A stretch of 64,000 bases of DNA from Marivirga tractuosa DSM 4126 (GTDB lineage Bacteria; Bacteroidota; Bacteroidia; Cytophagales; Cyclobacteriaceae): NCBI RefSeq assembly GCF_000183425.1, contig NC_014759.1:2263001-2327000 (forward strand), written 5' to 3'. This document shows, in pieces, positions 47,210 through 56,729 of the stretch. A model generated the notes under the pieces. That model made no database searches, had not been told where the DNA came from, and was given only the letters and a program-made list of their open reading frames with translations. How positions within the stretch are numbered: the stretch's first letter is position 1; each line of letters begins with the position of its first letter. Position numbers and translations under genes: made by a program.

Positions 47210-49105
47210 ATGAGTGATAGAATTCATACCCTTAGTGGGTACATACACGAATACCAAAGAAGTGTGCACCAACCAGAGCAGTTTTGGTCGAGAATTGCCG
47301 ATTCGTTTCACTGGAAAAAAAGATGGGAAAAGATAGTGGAATGGAATTTTGAGGAACCAAAAATTGAATGGTTTAAAGGTGCCAAACTGAATATCACAGA
47401 AAACATCTTGGAAAAACATCTCTTTACGATGGGCGATAAACCTGCTATCATTTGGGAACCCAATGAACCTGGTGATGAAAATCAAACCATCACCTTCCGA
47501 CAGCTCTACGAAAAAGTAAACCAATTTGCCAATGCCATGAAAGCAAAAGGCATCAAAAAAGGCGATAGAGTCATTATTTATATGCCAATGGTGCCAGAAG
47601 CAGCCATTGCCATGCTAGCTTGCGCTAGAATTGGAGCAGTCCATTCCGTGGTTTTTGCAGGCTTTTCCTCAAATGCATTAGCTGATCGAATTAATGACTG
47701 TCAAGCTAAAATGGTCTTGACTTCAGATGGAAATTTCAGAGGTGCAAAATCAATTCCTGTGAAAGCAGTGGTGGATGAAGCTTTAGTAAAGACCAAAACC
47801 ATAGAAAATGTCATCGTTTTTAAAAGAACTGGTGAAGGGGTTGAAATGAAAGCGGGAAGAGATATTTGGTGGGAAGATGCCATTAAAGGTCAATCAACCG
47901 AATGCTCGGCAGAAGTAATGGACGCTGAAGATATGCTATTCATTCTCTACACTTCAGGATCAACAGGAAAACCAAAAGGTGTGGTGCATACTTGTGGTGG
48001 TTACATGGTATATACCAAATATTCCTTTGAAAATGTATTTCAATACGACCAAGGCGATGTGTATTGGTGTACCGCTGATGTAGGCTGGATTACCGGTCAT
48101 TCCTACATTGTGTATGGCCCACTTTTAGCGGGAGCCACCACGGTGATGTTTGAAGGTGTTCCTACCTATCCTGATGCTGGTCGCTTTTGGGATGTGGTGG
48201 ATAAATATAAAGTAAATCAATTTTACACAGCCCCTACTGCAATACGAGCTTTGCAGGCTTACGGCACGGAGCCAGTTGACAAAAGAGATTTAAGCTCGTT
48301 AAAAGTATTAGGAACGGTGGGTGAGCCTATCAATGAAGAGGCTTGGCATTGGTATCATTCCCATGTGGGGAAAGGCAAATGCCCTGTAGTAGATACTTGG
48401 TGGCAAACAGAAACTGGTGGCATCATGATTTCTCCTTTAGCTGGAATTACGCCTACAAAACCTTCTTATGCTACCCTCCCACTTCCAGGTATTCAGCCTG
48501 TGATTGTAGATGCGGATGGGAATGAACTAAAAGGAAATTCAGTAGAAGGAAATCTATGTATGAAATTTCCATGGCCAGGCATGCTGAGAACCACTTATGG
48601 CGACCATGAAAGATGCAAAAATACATATTTCGCTACTTATAAAAATATGTATTTCACTGGTGATGGAGTCAAACGGGATGAAGACGGTTATTACAGAATT
48701 TTAGGTAGAGTAGATGATGTAATCAATGTTTCCGGACATAGAATGGGAACTGCTGAGGTGGAGAACGCCATTAACGAGCACCCTAAAGTAATTGAATCAG
48801 CAGTAGTTGGTTATCCGCATGAAGTAAAAGGACAGGGCATTTATGCTTATGTGATTTGTGATTTAGAAAACAGAACAGAAGAAAACCTAATCAATGAAAT
48901 AAGTGAAACAGTTCGAAACATAATCGGAGCTATTGCTAAACCAGATAAGATTCAGGTGGTTTCCGGATTGCCTAAAACACGATCTGGTAAAATTATGCGT
49001 AGAATATTAAGAAAAATTGCTGAAGGGGACACAAGTAATTTGGGTGATACTTCTACATTATTAAACCCTGAAATAGTGGATGAGATAAAAGCAGGAGCTA
49101 AATAA
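47210..49105 (+). CDS. acs: Acetyl-CoA synthetase (AMP-forming)
   Basis: 631 residues, normal length. Adenylation motifs: LYTSGSTGKPKG (A3), WWQTETGGIMISP (A5), FTGDGVKRDEDGYYRILGRVDDVINVSGHRMGTAEVE-type stretch (seen as YFTGDGV and GRVDDVINVSGHRMG, A7-A8), and the C-terminal catalytic Lys in LPKTRSGKIMRR (A10), the usual acetylation site. It converts acetate, ATP and CoA to acetyl-CoA. Single gene, followed by a terminator hairpin. Confidence 0.95.
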   Translation: MSDRIHTLSGYIHEYQRSVHQPEQFWSRIADSFHWKKRWEKIVEWNFEEPKIEWFKGAKLNITENILEKHLFTMGDKPAIIWEPNEPGDENQTITFRQLYEKVNQFANAMKAKGIKKGDRVIIYMPMVPEAAIAMLACARIGAVHSVVFAGFSSNALADRINDCQAKMVLTSDGNFRGAKSIPVKAVVDEALVKTKTIENVIVFKRTGEGVEMKAGRDIWWEDAIKGQSTECSAEVMDAEDMLFILYTSGSTGKPKGVVHTCGGYMVYTKYSFENVFQYDQGDVYWCTADVGWITGHSYIVYGPLLAGATTVMFEGVPTYPDAGRFWDVVDKYKVNQFYTAPTAIRALQAYGTEPVDKRDLSSLKVLGTVGEPINEEAWHWYHSHVGKGKCPVVDTWWQTETGGIMISPLAGITPTKPSYATLPLPGIQPVIVDADGNELKGNSVEGNLCMKFPWPGMLRTTYGDHERCKNTYFATYKNMYFTGDGVKRDEDGYYRILGRVDDVINVSGHRMGTAEVENAINEHPKVIESAVVGYPHEVKGQGIYAYVICDLENRTEENLINEISETVRNIIGAIAKPDKIQVVSGLPKTRSGKIMRRILRKIAEGDTSNLGDTSTLLNPEIVDEIKAGAK

Positions 49106-49109
49106 ACTA

Positions 49110-49144
49110 AAATACAGCTCCTGCTTTTTTCAGGAGCTGTATTT
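49110..49144 (+). terminator. Terminator hairpin after acs
   Basis: Perfect 14-bp stem, AAATACAGCTCCTG (49110-49123) with CAGGAGCTGTATTT (49131-49144), 7-base T-rich loop. There is no long T-run after it. Confidence 0.75.
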
Positions 49145-49210
49145 CAATTCCCTTTTGAATAGTACTTATTTTATACAAATAAAAGTAATTATTATTATAT
49201 TGGAGTTTCT

Positions 49211-51469
49211 ATGAAAACTCTAATCCCCCTATTCATATTTCTTATCCTGAGCAATGCTTCATTAGCTCAAAATCCTGATAGTTTAGAGAATTTATTATCA
49301 ACAGAATTATCTAAAGCTGACAAACAAAATGTATTAATAGCACTTTGTAAAAGCTACCGAAATTCAAACCCCAATGCTATGAGGCTGTACGCTGAAGAAC
49401 TAATAGCATTATCAGACACTGATACATTAAGTAATAGCTATGGGTGGGGTCAATATTATTTGGGTGATTATTATTATTTAGTAGATGATTTTGCAAATAC
49501 AGAAAACCATTTACTAACAGCTTATGAAATTTTTAATAATAATGACAATAAGCTGGGAGAGCTTGAATCGTCTACTTCCTTAGCCAATATATATTTTTAT
49601 CGGGATCGCTATAAAACAGCATTAAGTTTTGCTGAATCTTCATTGGACTTAGCTTATAGCTTAGAGAACAAATCTCAACAAGCAAATCTATTAGCTTTAA
49701 TTTGTGATATATATACCTATATGGAGCGCTATAATTTAGCTATCCAGCACTGCATTCAGTCCTTAAAAATAAAAGAGGAATTGCAAATTAGTCAAGGTAA
49801 AGAAATAACGCTAAATTCAATAGGTCTCATTTATCAAGAAATGGGAACTTATGAAAAATCTAAGGAATATCTCCTAGAAGCATTGGCATTAGCTCAAGAA
49901 AATGGAGAGCCTTACAATATTGCTACCACCCACAGTAATATTGGTAATTTCTACCTTGCCACAGGTAAAATTGACAGTGCATTGCAAAGCTTTAAAAGAG
50001 CAATGGAAATTGATTCCGCAGCCAATGACAAAACTGGTTTGGCTTATTCTTATTTTGATATAGGGAAAATTTATCAAAGCAAAAATGAATTTGACATGGC
50101 AAAACAGTATTTCAGAAATGCCAAAACCCTAGCAAAGGAGCAAAATATGGCTGAATTAGAAGCTCGAATAGGATTAGAAACAGGTGACATTCACATCAAT
50201 GAAGAAAATTACCAACAAGCTATAGCAGAACTAAAGAACAGTTCCACTATTGCACAAAAAATAAACTCATCAAGCATACTAAAGGATACCTATCAAAAAT
50301 TGTCTCGCCTATATGATAAAATGGGAGATAAAGATAATGCCTTAATCTACATGAAATTATACATGTTGGAATCTGAAAGAAAATTCAAAGAAGAAAATAT
50401 TAGGGCAATAGCAGAAATTGAAGCACTCTATAAAATTGAGAAAAAGGAAAAGGAAATTGGGCTATTACAAAGAGACAACAACATCAAAGAATTACAAGCA
50501 GAGCAAAGAAGCTTTTTCATTATAGCTCTAAGTGCTGGCTTAGTGCTTCTGATAATTTTAATCCTTATACTTTACAATAGAAACAAACTAAAAAACAGGG
50601 CAAACCAAGCATTAAACGAACAAAATATAGCCATACAAGAACAAAAAGAGGAAATCGAATCCCAAAAAGAAGAATTGGCTGAGAAAGGAAATTCACTTGC
50701 AGCTAAAAACCAACAAATTACCGATAGTATAACTTACGCAAAACAAATTCAAGATTCTCTTCTGCCTCAAATATCAACAATCAAAGAGGTATTACCTGAT
50801 TCTTTTATATTGTTTAAGCCTCGAGATATAGTAAGTGGTGATTTTTACTGGTTCACGGAAATAGAAAATAAAATTGCCATTGCCTTAGTAGATTGCACTG
50901 GTCATGGAGTTCCAGGTGCTTTTATGACCGTATTGGCCAATTCCCTTTTAAATCAAATAGTTATTGAAACGGGCATTACCTCACCCGATTTAATTGTCTC
51001 CTTACTTGACCAAAAAATACAGCAAAATTTACATCAGAAACAATTAGAAAATGCCAATACTGATGGTCTGGACATCAGTTTAGTAATGCTAGATAAAAAG
51101 AATAAGAGATTAGAATACACAGGGGCTAAAATCCCACTGTACCTACGCAGAAATGATGAAATTGAAGTCATTAAACCAGATAGATATAGCGTGGGAAGCA
51201 GTCAACAAAAAAATAAGGTATTCTTAAAAAAAGAAATTGATTATAAACCTGGCAATACTATTTATCTAAGTTCGGATGGTTTTCAAGATCAATTTGGAGG
51301 GTCTAAAAACAAGAAATTCATGAAAAAGAAGTTTCGCGACTTACTCCAAGAAATTGGTGAATTAGGCATTAACGAGCAAAAAGATCATCTTGAGGAATCT
51401 TTTATCCGTTGGCGTGGAAGCAATCCGCAAACAGATGACATATTAGTTATTGGATTTAAACTACAATAA
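49211..51469 (+). CDS. TPR sensor with SpoIIE/PP2C phosphatase domain
   Basis: 752 residues: signal peptide (1-20, ends ASLAQ), an array of TPR repeats on the outside of the inner membrane (about 60-400; e.g. ALALAQENGEPYNIATTHSNIGNFYLATGKIDSALQSF-type units seen as NIGNFYLATGKIDSALQ and DIGKIYQSKNEFDMAKQYF), a TM helix (about 433-453), a coiled coil (about 455-515) and a SpoIIE-type PP2C phosphatase (about 530-752). The metal-binding Asp residues are intact in VSGDFYW, LVDCTGHGVPGAF, SSDGFQDQFGG and TDDILVIGF. This is the usual Bacteroidota design for partner-switching signalling: an external TPR input controlling a Ser/Thr phosphatase. The K+ channel gene overlaps its stop by one base (TAATG), which suggests they work together. 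Confidence 0.9.
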   Translation: MKTLIPLFIFLILSNASLAQNPDSLENLLSTELSKADKQNVLIALCKSYRNSNPNAMRLYAEELIALSDTDTLSNSYGWGQYYLGDYYYLVDDFANTENHLLTAYEIFNNNDNKLGELESSTSLANIYFYRDRYKTALSFAESSLDLAYSLENKSQQANLLALICDIYTYMERYNLAIQHCIQSLKIKEELQISQGKEITLNSIGLIYQEMGTYEKSKEYLLEALALAQENGEPYNIATTHSNIGNFYLATGKIDSALQSFKRAMEIDSAANDKTGLAYSYFDIGKIYQSKNEFDMAKQYFRNAKTLAKEQNMAELEARIGLETGDIHINEENYQQAIAELKNSSTIAQKINSSSILKDTYQKLSRLYDKMGDKDNALIYMKLYMLESERKFKEENIRAIAEIEALYKIEKKEKEIGLLQRDNNIKELQAEQRSFFIIALSAGLVLLIILILILYNRNKLKNRANQALNEQNIAIQEQKEEIESQKEELAEKGNSLAAKNQQITDSITYAKQIQDSLLPQISTIKEVLPDSFILFKPRDIVSGDFYWFTEIENKIAIALVDCTGHGVPGAFMTVLANSLLNQIVIETGITSPDLIVSLLDQKIQQNLHQKQLENANTDGLDISLVMLDKKNKRLEYTGAKIPLYLRRNDEIEVIKPDRYSVGSSQQKNKVFLKKEIDYKPGNTIYLSSDGFQDQFGGSKNKKFMKKKFRDLLQEIGELGINEQKDHLEESFIRWRGSNPQTDDILVIGFKLQ

Positions 51470-52524
51470 TGGGTTTTAGAAGTTATAAAAGACTAATTTA
51501 TTATCTACTCGCCTTTGTTGCAGTATTCCTTTTTTTAGTATTTAATCTACTTGAATTCGAATTGCTTTCAGAAGATGGCAAAATAGATAATTTATCAGAT
51601 GCCTTCTGGTATTCAATAGTAACCTTAACCACTGTTGGTTATGGCGATTTGGTGCCTACATCGACAGGAGGAAGAGCAATTGGTTACATTCTGATCCTTT
51701 TAAGTTTAGGAGTATATGGTTTATTAATAGGTCAGGTATCTTCAATTATTGCGAAAATAAAGGAAAATAAAAAAATTGGTATGTACGGAACAGATTTTAA
51801 AAACCACATTGTGGTTATCGGTTGGACAAATTTTGGGAAAACCGTGATTGATCAGCTCATTAAAGCTGGAAGAAAAGTAGCTATTGTTACTAAAAACAGG
51901 GAAAATATAGACCTATTAAAAGAGCTTTATCAGGATAAAAACTTATTCATTTTATATAGCGACTATGAAAATTTTGAGTTACTGGAAAAAGTCAATATCA
52001 AAAAATCCAGTACTGTTTTTATCAATTTAGATGATGACACAGAGAAATTGGTTTATATTTTAAATCTCAAAAAAGAATATGAGGGCTTAAATTATACTGT
52101 TACACTCGAAAATTCTAACTTAAAACAGACCTTTATGAGTGCCGGAGTAACTCATGCGATTTCACGAAATGAAATTGCTAGCCGATTATTAGCCAGCTAT
52201 ATGTTTGAGCCTGATGTAGCATTATTTTCAGAAGAAATTTTAGCCTTCCCCACCACAGATTCTGATTATGACATGAAACAATACAAAGTATTAGAATCAA
52301 ACCCCTATAACGGACAACAATACGACAAAGCCTTTTACGATTTAAAGAAAAATGAGAATGTAATCCTATTAGGCTTGGTAAGGATTGAAAACGGTAAAAG
52401 AATAGTATACAAAAACCCTTCTGATAATTTCAATATCAAAGAAGGTGATTATTTGCTTATGTTAATGAATCAAAAAACTGAAAAAATTATAAGGAAAGTA
52501 TTCCAATTACATGAAGGGGTTTAG
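51469..52524 (+). CDS. Potassium channel with RCK (TrkA-N/TrkA-C) domains
   Basis: 351 residues. TM1 (about 9-29), the pore loop with selectivity filter TVGYGD (55-60), TM2 (about 68-90), then a cytoplasmic RCK domain whose nucleotide-binding loop reads VVIGWTNFGKTV (about 108-119) and a TrkA-C-like part (about 260-351, YKVLESNPYNGQQY ... GDYLLML). This is the layout of MthK/Kch-type ligand-gated K+ channels. The filter is complete. Translational coupling (1-base overlap) to the PP2C phosphatase gene is the odd feature; regulation of the channel by that protein is inference. The 3' end overlaps the next minus-strand gene by 4 bases. Confidence 0.9.
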   Translation: MGFRSYKRLIYYLLAFVAVFLFLVFNLLEFELLSEDGKIDNLSDAFWYSIVTLTTVGYGDLVPTSTGGRAIGYILILLSLGVYGLLIGQVSSIIAKIKENKKIGMYGTDFKNHIVVIGWTNFGKTVIDQLIKAGRKVAIVTKNRENIDLLKELYQDKNLFILYSDYENFELLEKVNIKKSSTVFINLDDDTEKLVYILNLKKEYEGLNYTVTLENSNLKQTFMSAGVTHAISRNEIASRLLASYMFEPDVALFSEEILAFPTTDSDYDMKQYKVLESNPYNGQQYDKAFYDLKKNENVILLGLVRIENGKRIVYKNPSDNFNIKEGDYLLMLMNQKTEKIIRKVFQLHEGV

Positions 52525-52727
52525 TCTTCTAGGCCATAAAATTCGAAATCCTTGCCTTTCCCGTATGCTGTTAATTCACTTAGATTAAATTCTTCCAGAG
52601 TGGTTAAGTCTTTGCATACGAAATCCTTGTGACCTGTGGCTTTGGTTACTCTAAACTCATGGACTTCTCCATAATTAATTAGATAATAATCCTTTCCTAC
52701 CCTTACCGTTTCTATTGAAATCGACAT
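52521..52727 (-). CDS. Small unknown protein
   Basis: 68 residues, not recognised. Predicted as a compact beta-rich fold (SIETVRVGKDYYLINYGEVHEFRVTKA) with a single Cys-containing strand and an acidic tail. No signal peptide or TM helix. It is convergent with the K+ channel gene and has a candidate -7 box 55 bases upstream, so it is likely a real gene. Confidence 0.6.
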   Translation of the reverse strand: MSISIETVRVGKDYYLINYGEVHEFRVTKATGHKDFVCKDLTTLEEFNLSELTAYGKGKDFEFYGLED

Positions 52728-52781
52728 TAATAATCTTCTTAATTTCTAAACCTCTTTTAAATATTCAGTTCATTGAACTTG

Positions 52782-52789
52782 CAAAATTA
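52782..52789 (-). promoter_or_regulatory. Candidate -7 box for the small unknown gene
   Basis: Minus strand reads TAATTTTG, fitting TAnnTTTG, 55 bases before the ATG at 52727. No clear -33 element. Confidence 0.4.
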
Positions 52790-52944
52790 TATTAAGTTTC
52801 GATAAAATTCAGAAATGCATTTAACTAATCAGATGAATTTGATTTTTTTTAGACCAAAAAAAATAAGATCAGAATTTCAGCGAATGGTAAATCAATCAAA
52901 GAGGATATTTTAAGAAAATAACAGATGAGCAGAAAAATTAAATA

Positions 52945-53032
52945 GGGCTTGCTAAAAAACAGCTAACATAAAAAATATAATGAATATAGTATATTAGAGA
53001 TGATTATTGGAACATCGTTTTTAAGCAGGCCC
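52945..53032. mobile_element. MITE-like element with terminal inverted repeats and 6-bp target duplication
   Basis: An 88-bp element bounded by GGGCTTGCTAAAAAAC (52945-52960) and GTTTTTAAGCAGGCCC (53017-53032), which are inverted repeats matching at 14 of 16 positions. It is flanked by perfect direct repeats TAAATA (52939-52944 and 53033-53038), as expected for a target-site duplication. It has no coding capacity. It sits just after the stop codon of the folate cyclo-ligase gene (53045). The family of the mobilising transposase cannot be named from the window. Confidence 0.7.
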
Positions 53033-53044
53033 TAAATAGAATGT

Positions 53045-53620
53045 CTACTTGATTTCAACTACCTCAAAAGGTGTTATCATACTATGCATTGGGATATCAA
53101 ATTCCCCTGCAAAAGCATCACCCTCTAGCAATGGCCCTAAAGTAACCCCTACAAATTGCGTTGTGTCTTTGCAACTTTGCAAAAACCTATCGTAATATCC
53201 TTTGCCATAGCCAATCCTATGTCCAGTTTTACTTCCGACCACCATGGGTACTAGTACACAATCAATTTTATTAATAGGATAAGGGGCACTATTTTGTGGC
53301 TCTGGAATCCCCCACTTATTTTCTAAAAAAGTAGTGCCTTCTGTGATTTGTACATGATTTAGTATTGGGCTATTCAAATCAGAAATAGCGGTAATGACCT
53401 CCACATTGCTTTCGTTACTCCATAAATACTGAATGAAAGGAAAAGTATCGGGCTCCTTGTTTTCTTTGATAGGAATAAAGGTATGGATACAATGAAACTG
53501 ATGTATTTGCTGAAATTCAATTAGCCGATGGTAGAGCAAGTGATTTCTTCTTTCGTATTCAGATTGACTTAAAAATCTCCTTTTTTCTAGATAAACTTTT
53601 CTTAAGGTATTTTTATCCAT
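53045..53620 (-). CDS. ygfA: 5-formyltetrahydrofolate cyclo-ligase
   Basis: 191 residues. The N-terminus (MDKNTLRKVYLEKRRFLS) and the C-terminal ATP/folate-binding motif GHRIGYGKGYYDRFL are diagnostic; VLVPMVVG precedes it. It converts 5-formyl-THF to 5,10-methenyl-THF with ATP. Its start lies 8 bases inside the bshC gene, so it is the last gene of the rimO-bshC-ygfA operon. Confidence 0.92.
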   Translation of the reverse strand: MDKNTLRKVYLEKRRFLSQSEYERRNHLLYHRLIEFQQIHQFHCIHTFIPIKENKEPDTFPFIQYLWSNESNVEVITAISDLNSPILNHVQITEGTTFLENKWGIPEPQNSAPYPINKIDCVLVPMVVGSKTGHRIGYGKGYYDRFLQSCKDTTQFVGVTLGPLLEGDAFAGEFDIPMHSMITPFEVVEIK

Positions 53621-55178
53621 CCCATCTCATTATATGGAATTGCAAGTTAAAAGGATCAAAAGCTTTTGTCAATTTCTTAATAAACTTATCATCCGCTTTA
53701 TAAAAGCTTAGAAAATTCTCCTTACGCTCTTGAAGCCCATTCCCTGGAAATAGAAAATCCTTTATCTCATCAATTTGACGCATTTTATCAGAATGTTTCC
53801 TTTTCTCTGCAGCCATCATCTTCTTCTCAATCTTATCAAGGGCATTGCTCACTTTCTCTGTTTCGGCCTCTGTCATTTGAGATAAGCTCCCATCTACTTC
53901 TCCTGCAAAGTGCTTAATTTTTTCCAAAATCACATTTAGCTCTTGACGCTCTTCATTCAAATTCAACTTTTGGGCAGTGATTCTCTTGGTCACCTGCTTT
54001 TTCAACAACTCCCTTTCAGTAAAAAAATCAAGCTCATTTAATTTTAATTTCTTAACCTTATGACGAATCCTATTAGGAATGATCATTCCAAAATTTCGAG
54101 GCAGCAAAATTGGGAAAGGGATTTGAAAATCTTCAAAAACAGACTTCAGCTGCATCCAATAAGCTACTTCAGCTGGCCCTCCGGTATAAGCCAAATTGGG
54201 TAAAATAGCTTCTTGATATAAGGGTCTTAAAACAACATTAGGACTAAACCTTTCTGGATGATTATCAATTTCTGATTTTATTTCTGCTTCAGTAAATTGA
54301 ATTTCGGTATTTAATACTGCATACTGACCGTTTTCCTTTACAATTCTTTCCCTTAGATTATCTTTCAAATAAAAGAAATTGATCTCTCGAGGGAAAGACT
54401 GGGTCTTATATCCAATTCCATCCAATGATTTAGAGCAGTTTTCTACCAGTTCGTTTGCAGTATTATGAACCACATCCTTATGAATCACATTTTTAAATTC
54501 TGCCTTTAAATTAGTATTATCAGCATCTAACACTATCAAGCCATATTTCCCATAAATGGCATTCACATATTCCCTAACTGCATCTGCTAAGTTATCTGCT
54601 TGTGAGTAAGCTTTGTAAAAAATGCTGCTTTCTCCAGTAATTTCTTTCGCTAACTCGTCTAAGCCCTCAGTTTTCATCCTTCCAACTGCACCGGTCTGCT
54701 CAGTATTCCATTTAAACTTTTTACCCTCAAGTTGAACACTCTTTATCTCCTCCAAATCATGGTCTTCTGATGCCATCCAATAAACGGGTACAAAATTATA
54801 ATCAGGATATTTCGTCTTTAATTGCTTTGCAGCATTGATTACTGTGATGATTTTAAAATGAAAATAAAGTGGACCCGTAAATATATTAAGCTGATGTCCG
54901 GTAGTAAGTGTAAAGGTTTTATCAGCGCCCAAACTCTCCATGTTCCGCTTTACAGCCTCCTCAACCATAGAAACTTCAGCATATTGAGCTTCCAATACCT
55001 GAACAAGTCCTGATCGATTAATCTTATGTTGTGATTTCTCCTGAATTTGCTCTTGAAAAGCTTCAAGGCTTGGGTAGCGATGGTAGAATTTTCTGAGTTC
55101 TTCTTTTTGTTGAATAAAATCATTAAAAATAGGAGCAAAAAGCCCTGTTTCAGCAAAATCAATACACGCTACCTTCAT
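53613..55178 (-). CDS. bshC: Bacillithiol biosynthesis cysteine-adding enzyme BshC
   Basis: 521 residues, usual length. Family motifs: TTGHQLNIFTGPLYFHFKI, VPVYWMASEDHDLEEI, and YTGGPAEVAYWMQLK; a coiled coil occurs at about 390-455. It adds cysteine to GlcN-malate in the last step of bacillithiol synthesis, so the organism probably uses bacillithiol as its low-molecular-weight thiol; bshA and bshB are not in the window. It starts 9 bases after rimO and overlaps ygfA by 8. Confidence 0.93.
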   Translation of the reverse strand: MKVACIDFAETGLFAPIFNDFIQQKEELRKFYHRYPSLEAFQEQIQEKSQHKINRSGLVQVLEAQYAEVSMVEEAVKRNMESLGADKTFTLTTGHQLNIFTGPLYFHFKIITVINAAKQLKTKYPDYNFVPVYWMASEDHDLEEIKSVQLEGKKFKWNTEQTGAVGRMKTEGLDELAKEITGESSIFYKAYSQADNLADAVREYVNAIYGKYGLIVLDADNTNLKAEFKNVIHKDVVHNTANELVENCSKSLDGIGYKTQSFPREINFFYLKDNLRERIVKENGQYAVLNTEIQFTEAEIKSEIDNHPERFSPNVVLRPLYQEAILPNLAYTGGPAEVAYWMQLKSVFEDFQIPFPILLPRNFGMIIPNRIRHKVKKLKLNELDFFTERELLKKQVTKRITAQKLNLNEERQELNVILEKIKHFAGEVDGSLSQMTEAETEKVSNALDKIEKKMMAAEKRKHSDKMRQIDEIKDFLFPGNGLQERKENFLSFYKADDKFIKKLTKAFDPFNLQFHIMRWDG

Positions 55179-55187
55179 ATTTAATTG

Positions 55188-56498
55188 TTATTTCAAATTA
55201 CCGTATAAATCAAACTCAGTGGCATCCGTGATCTCCACATCAACGAAATCACCAATTCTTACATAGTTTTCAGTGGCATCAATAAGTACCTCATTATCCA
55301 CTTCTGGTGAGTCATGTTCTGTTCTGCCTACAAAAAATCCACCTTCTTTTTTATCGATCAACACCTTAAAAGTTTTGCCAATTTTCTCCTGATTCAACTC
55401 GTGAGAAATTTGAGTTTGTAATTCCATTACGGCATCTGCTCTTTCTTGTTTGATTTCTTCTGGCACATCGTCTTCAAAACTGTAGGCATGTGTATTTTCC
55501 TCATGGGAATATGGGAAAATCCCTAAGCGATCAAATCTTGTATCCCTTACAAAATCCATCATTTCCTGAAAATCTTCTTCCGTTTCACCAGGATGCCCCG
55601 CTATTAAGGTAGTTCGTAAGGCAATTCCAGGAACCTTTTCTCTAATTCTTTTAATTAAAGCGGCTTGCTTTTCATGGGTAGTACCTCTACGCATCATTTT
55701 CAACATTTTGGTAGAACCATGTTGAAGCGGCATATCTAGGTAATTGCAAATATTATCTCGCTCTGCCATTACATCCAGAATATCTTCAGGGAAACCCGTA
55801 GGGAAAGCATAATGCAATCGAATCCATTCAATACCTTCAACATCGGAAAGTTGCCTTAACAACTCAGCTAGATTTCTTTTTTTGTATATGTCCAAACCAT
55901 AGTAAGTGGAATCTTGAGCAATAAGCAAAATCTCTTTAGTACCATTTCTAGCCATATTTTTAGCTTCTTTCACTAATTCCTCAATTGGACGTGAAACGTG
56001 CTTACCACGCATAATGGGAATCGCACAAAAGGAACACGGACGATCACAACCCTCCGCAATTTTCATGTAAGCAAAATGATTGGCAGTGGTAGTTATTCTC
56101 TCCCCTACTAATTCATGCTTATAATCAGCATTAAATTTTTTCAATAACATGGGCAATTCCATAGTACCAAAAAAAGCATCCACCTGTGGAATTTCCTTTT
56201 CTAAATCATCTTTATATCGCTGTGAAAGACATCCCGTTACATATAATTTCTCAATTATACCCTCTTCCTTTGCATCAGCATAGCGCAAAATAGTATCAAT
56301 AGATTCTTGTTTTGCATTATCTATAAAACCGCATGTATTCACCACAATAATGTTAGAATCGTCCTTATCTGATTCATGGGTAACATCAATGCTGTTTCCT
56401 CTTAATTGTGTGATCATCACTTCAGAATCCACCAAGTTTTTGGAACATCCCAATGTGACTACATTCACTTTGTCTTTCTTTAATCCTTTCGTCTTCAA
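55188..56498 (-). CDS. rimO: Ribosomal protein S12 methylthiotransferase RimO
   Basis: 436 residues, normal length. N-terminal MTTase domain with three Cys for the auxiliary cluster (Cys18 in LGCSKN, Cys56 in NTCGF, Cys90 in TGCLS), radical-SAM motif Cys151-x3-Cys155-x2-Cys158 (CDRPCSFC), and a C-terminal TRAM domain (GKTFKVLIDKKEGGFFVGRTEHD). It adds a methylthio group to Asp88 of ribosomal protein S12. It is first in the rimO-bshC-ygfA operon. A minus-strand TAACTTTG (56630-56623) is a possible but distant -7 box. Confidence 0.95.
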   Translation of the reverse strand: MKTKGLKKDKVNVVTLGCSKNLVDSEVMITQLRGNSIDVTHESDKDDSNIIVVNTCGFIDNAKQESIDTILRYADAKEEGIIEKLYVTGCLSQRYKDDLEKEIPQVDAFFGTMELPMLLKKFNADYKHELVGERITTTANHFAYMKIAEGCDRPCSFCAIPIMRGKHVSRPIEELVKEAKNMARNGTKEILLIAQDSTYYGLDIYKKRNLAELLRQLSDVEGIEWIRLHYAFPTGFPEDILDVMAERDNICNYLDMPLQHGSTKMLKMMRRGTTHEKQAALIKRIREKVPGIALRTTLIAGHPGETEEDFQEMMDFVRDTRFDRLGIFPYSHEENTHAYSFEDDVPEEIKQERADAVMELQTQISHELNQEKIGKTFKVLIDKKEGGFFVGRTEHDSPEVDNEVLIDATENYVRIGDFVDVEITDATEFDLYGNLK

Positions 56499-56714
56499 AA
56501 TTTTCTCCTCTTTTAAAAATATATCAGTAACAGACTACACTTCATCGTGCGAATTAATTTATAAATACAATTGAGATTGTTGTTCAAGCATTTACAAATC
56601 GCATTAAGCCTGTTTCAAGATGCAAAGTTAATCAAATATTAGAGGAATTGTTTTCTGATGTGATGAATTACAATCAATTCCTTTATAAGTCGTTTAGCTT
56701 GTCAGAATATATAA

Positions 56715-56722
56715 TATCTTTG
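56715..56722 (+). promoter_or_regulatory. Candidate -7 box directly before the DUF6452-like gene
   Basis: TATCTTTG fits TAnnTTTG and ends 7 bases before the ATG at 56730, so the transcript would be almost leaderless. A TTG at 56699-56701 lies only 13 bases upstream, closer than usual. Confidence 0.4.
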
Positions 56723-56729
56723 CACCCTC

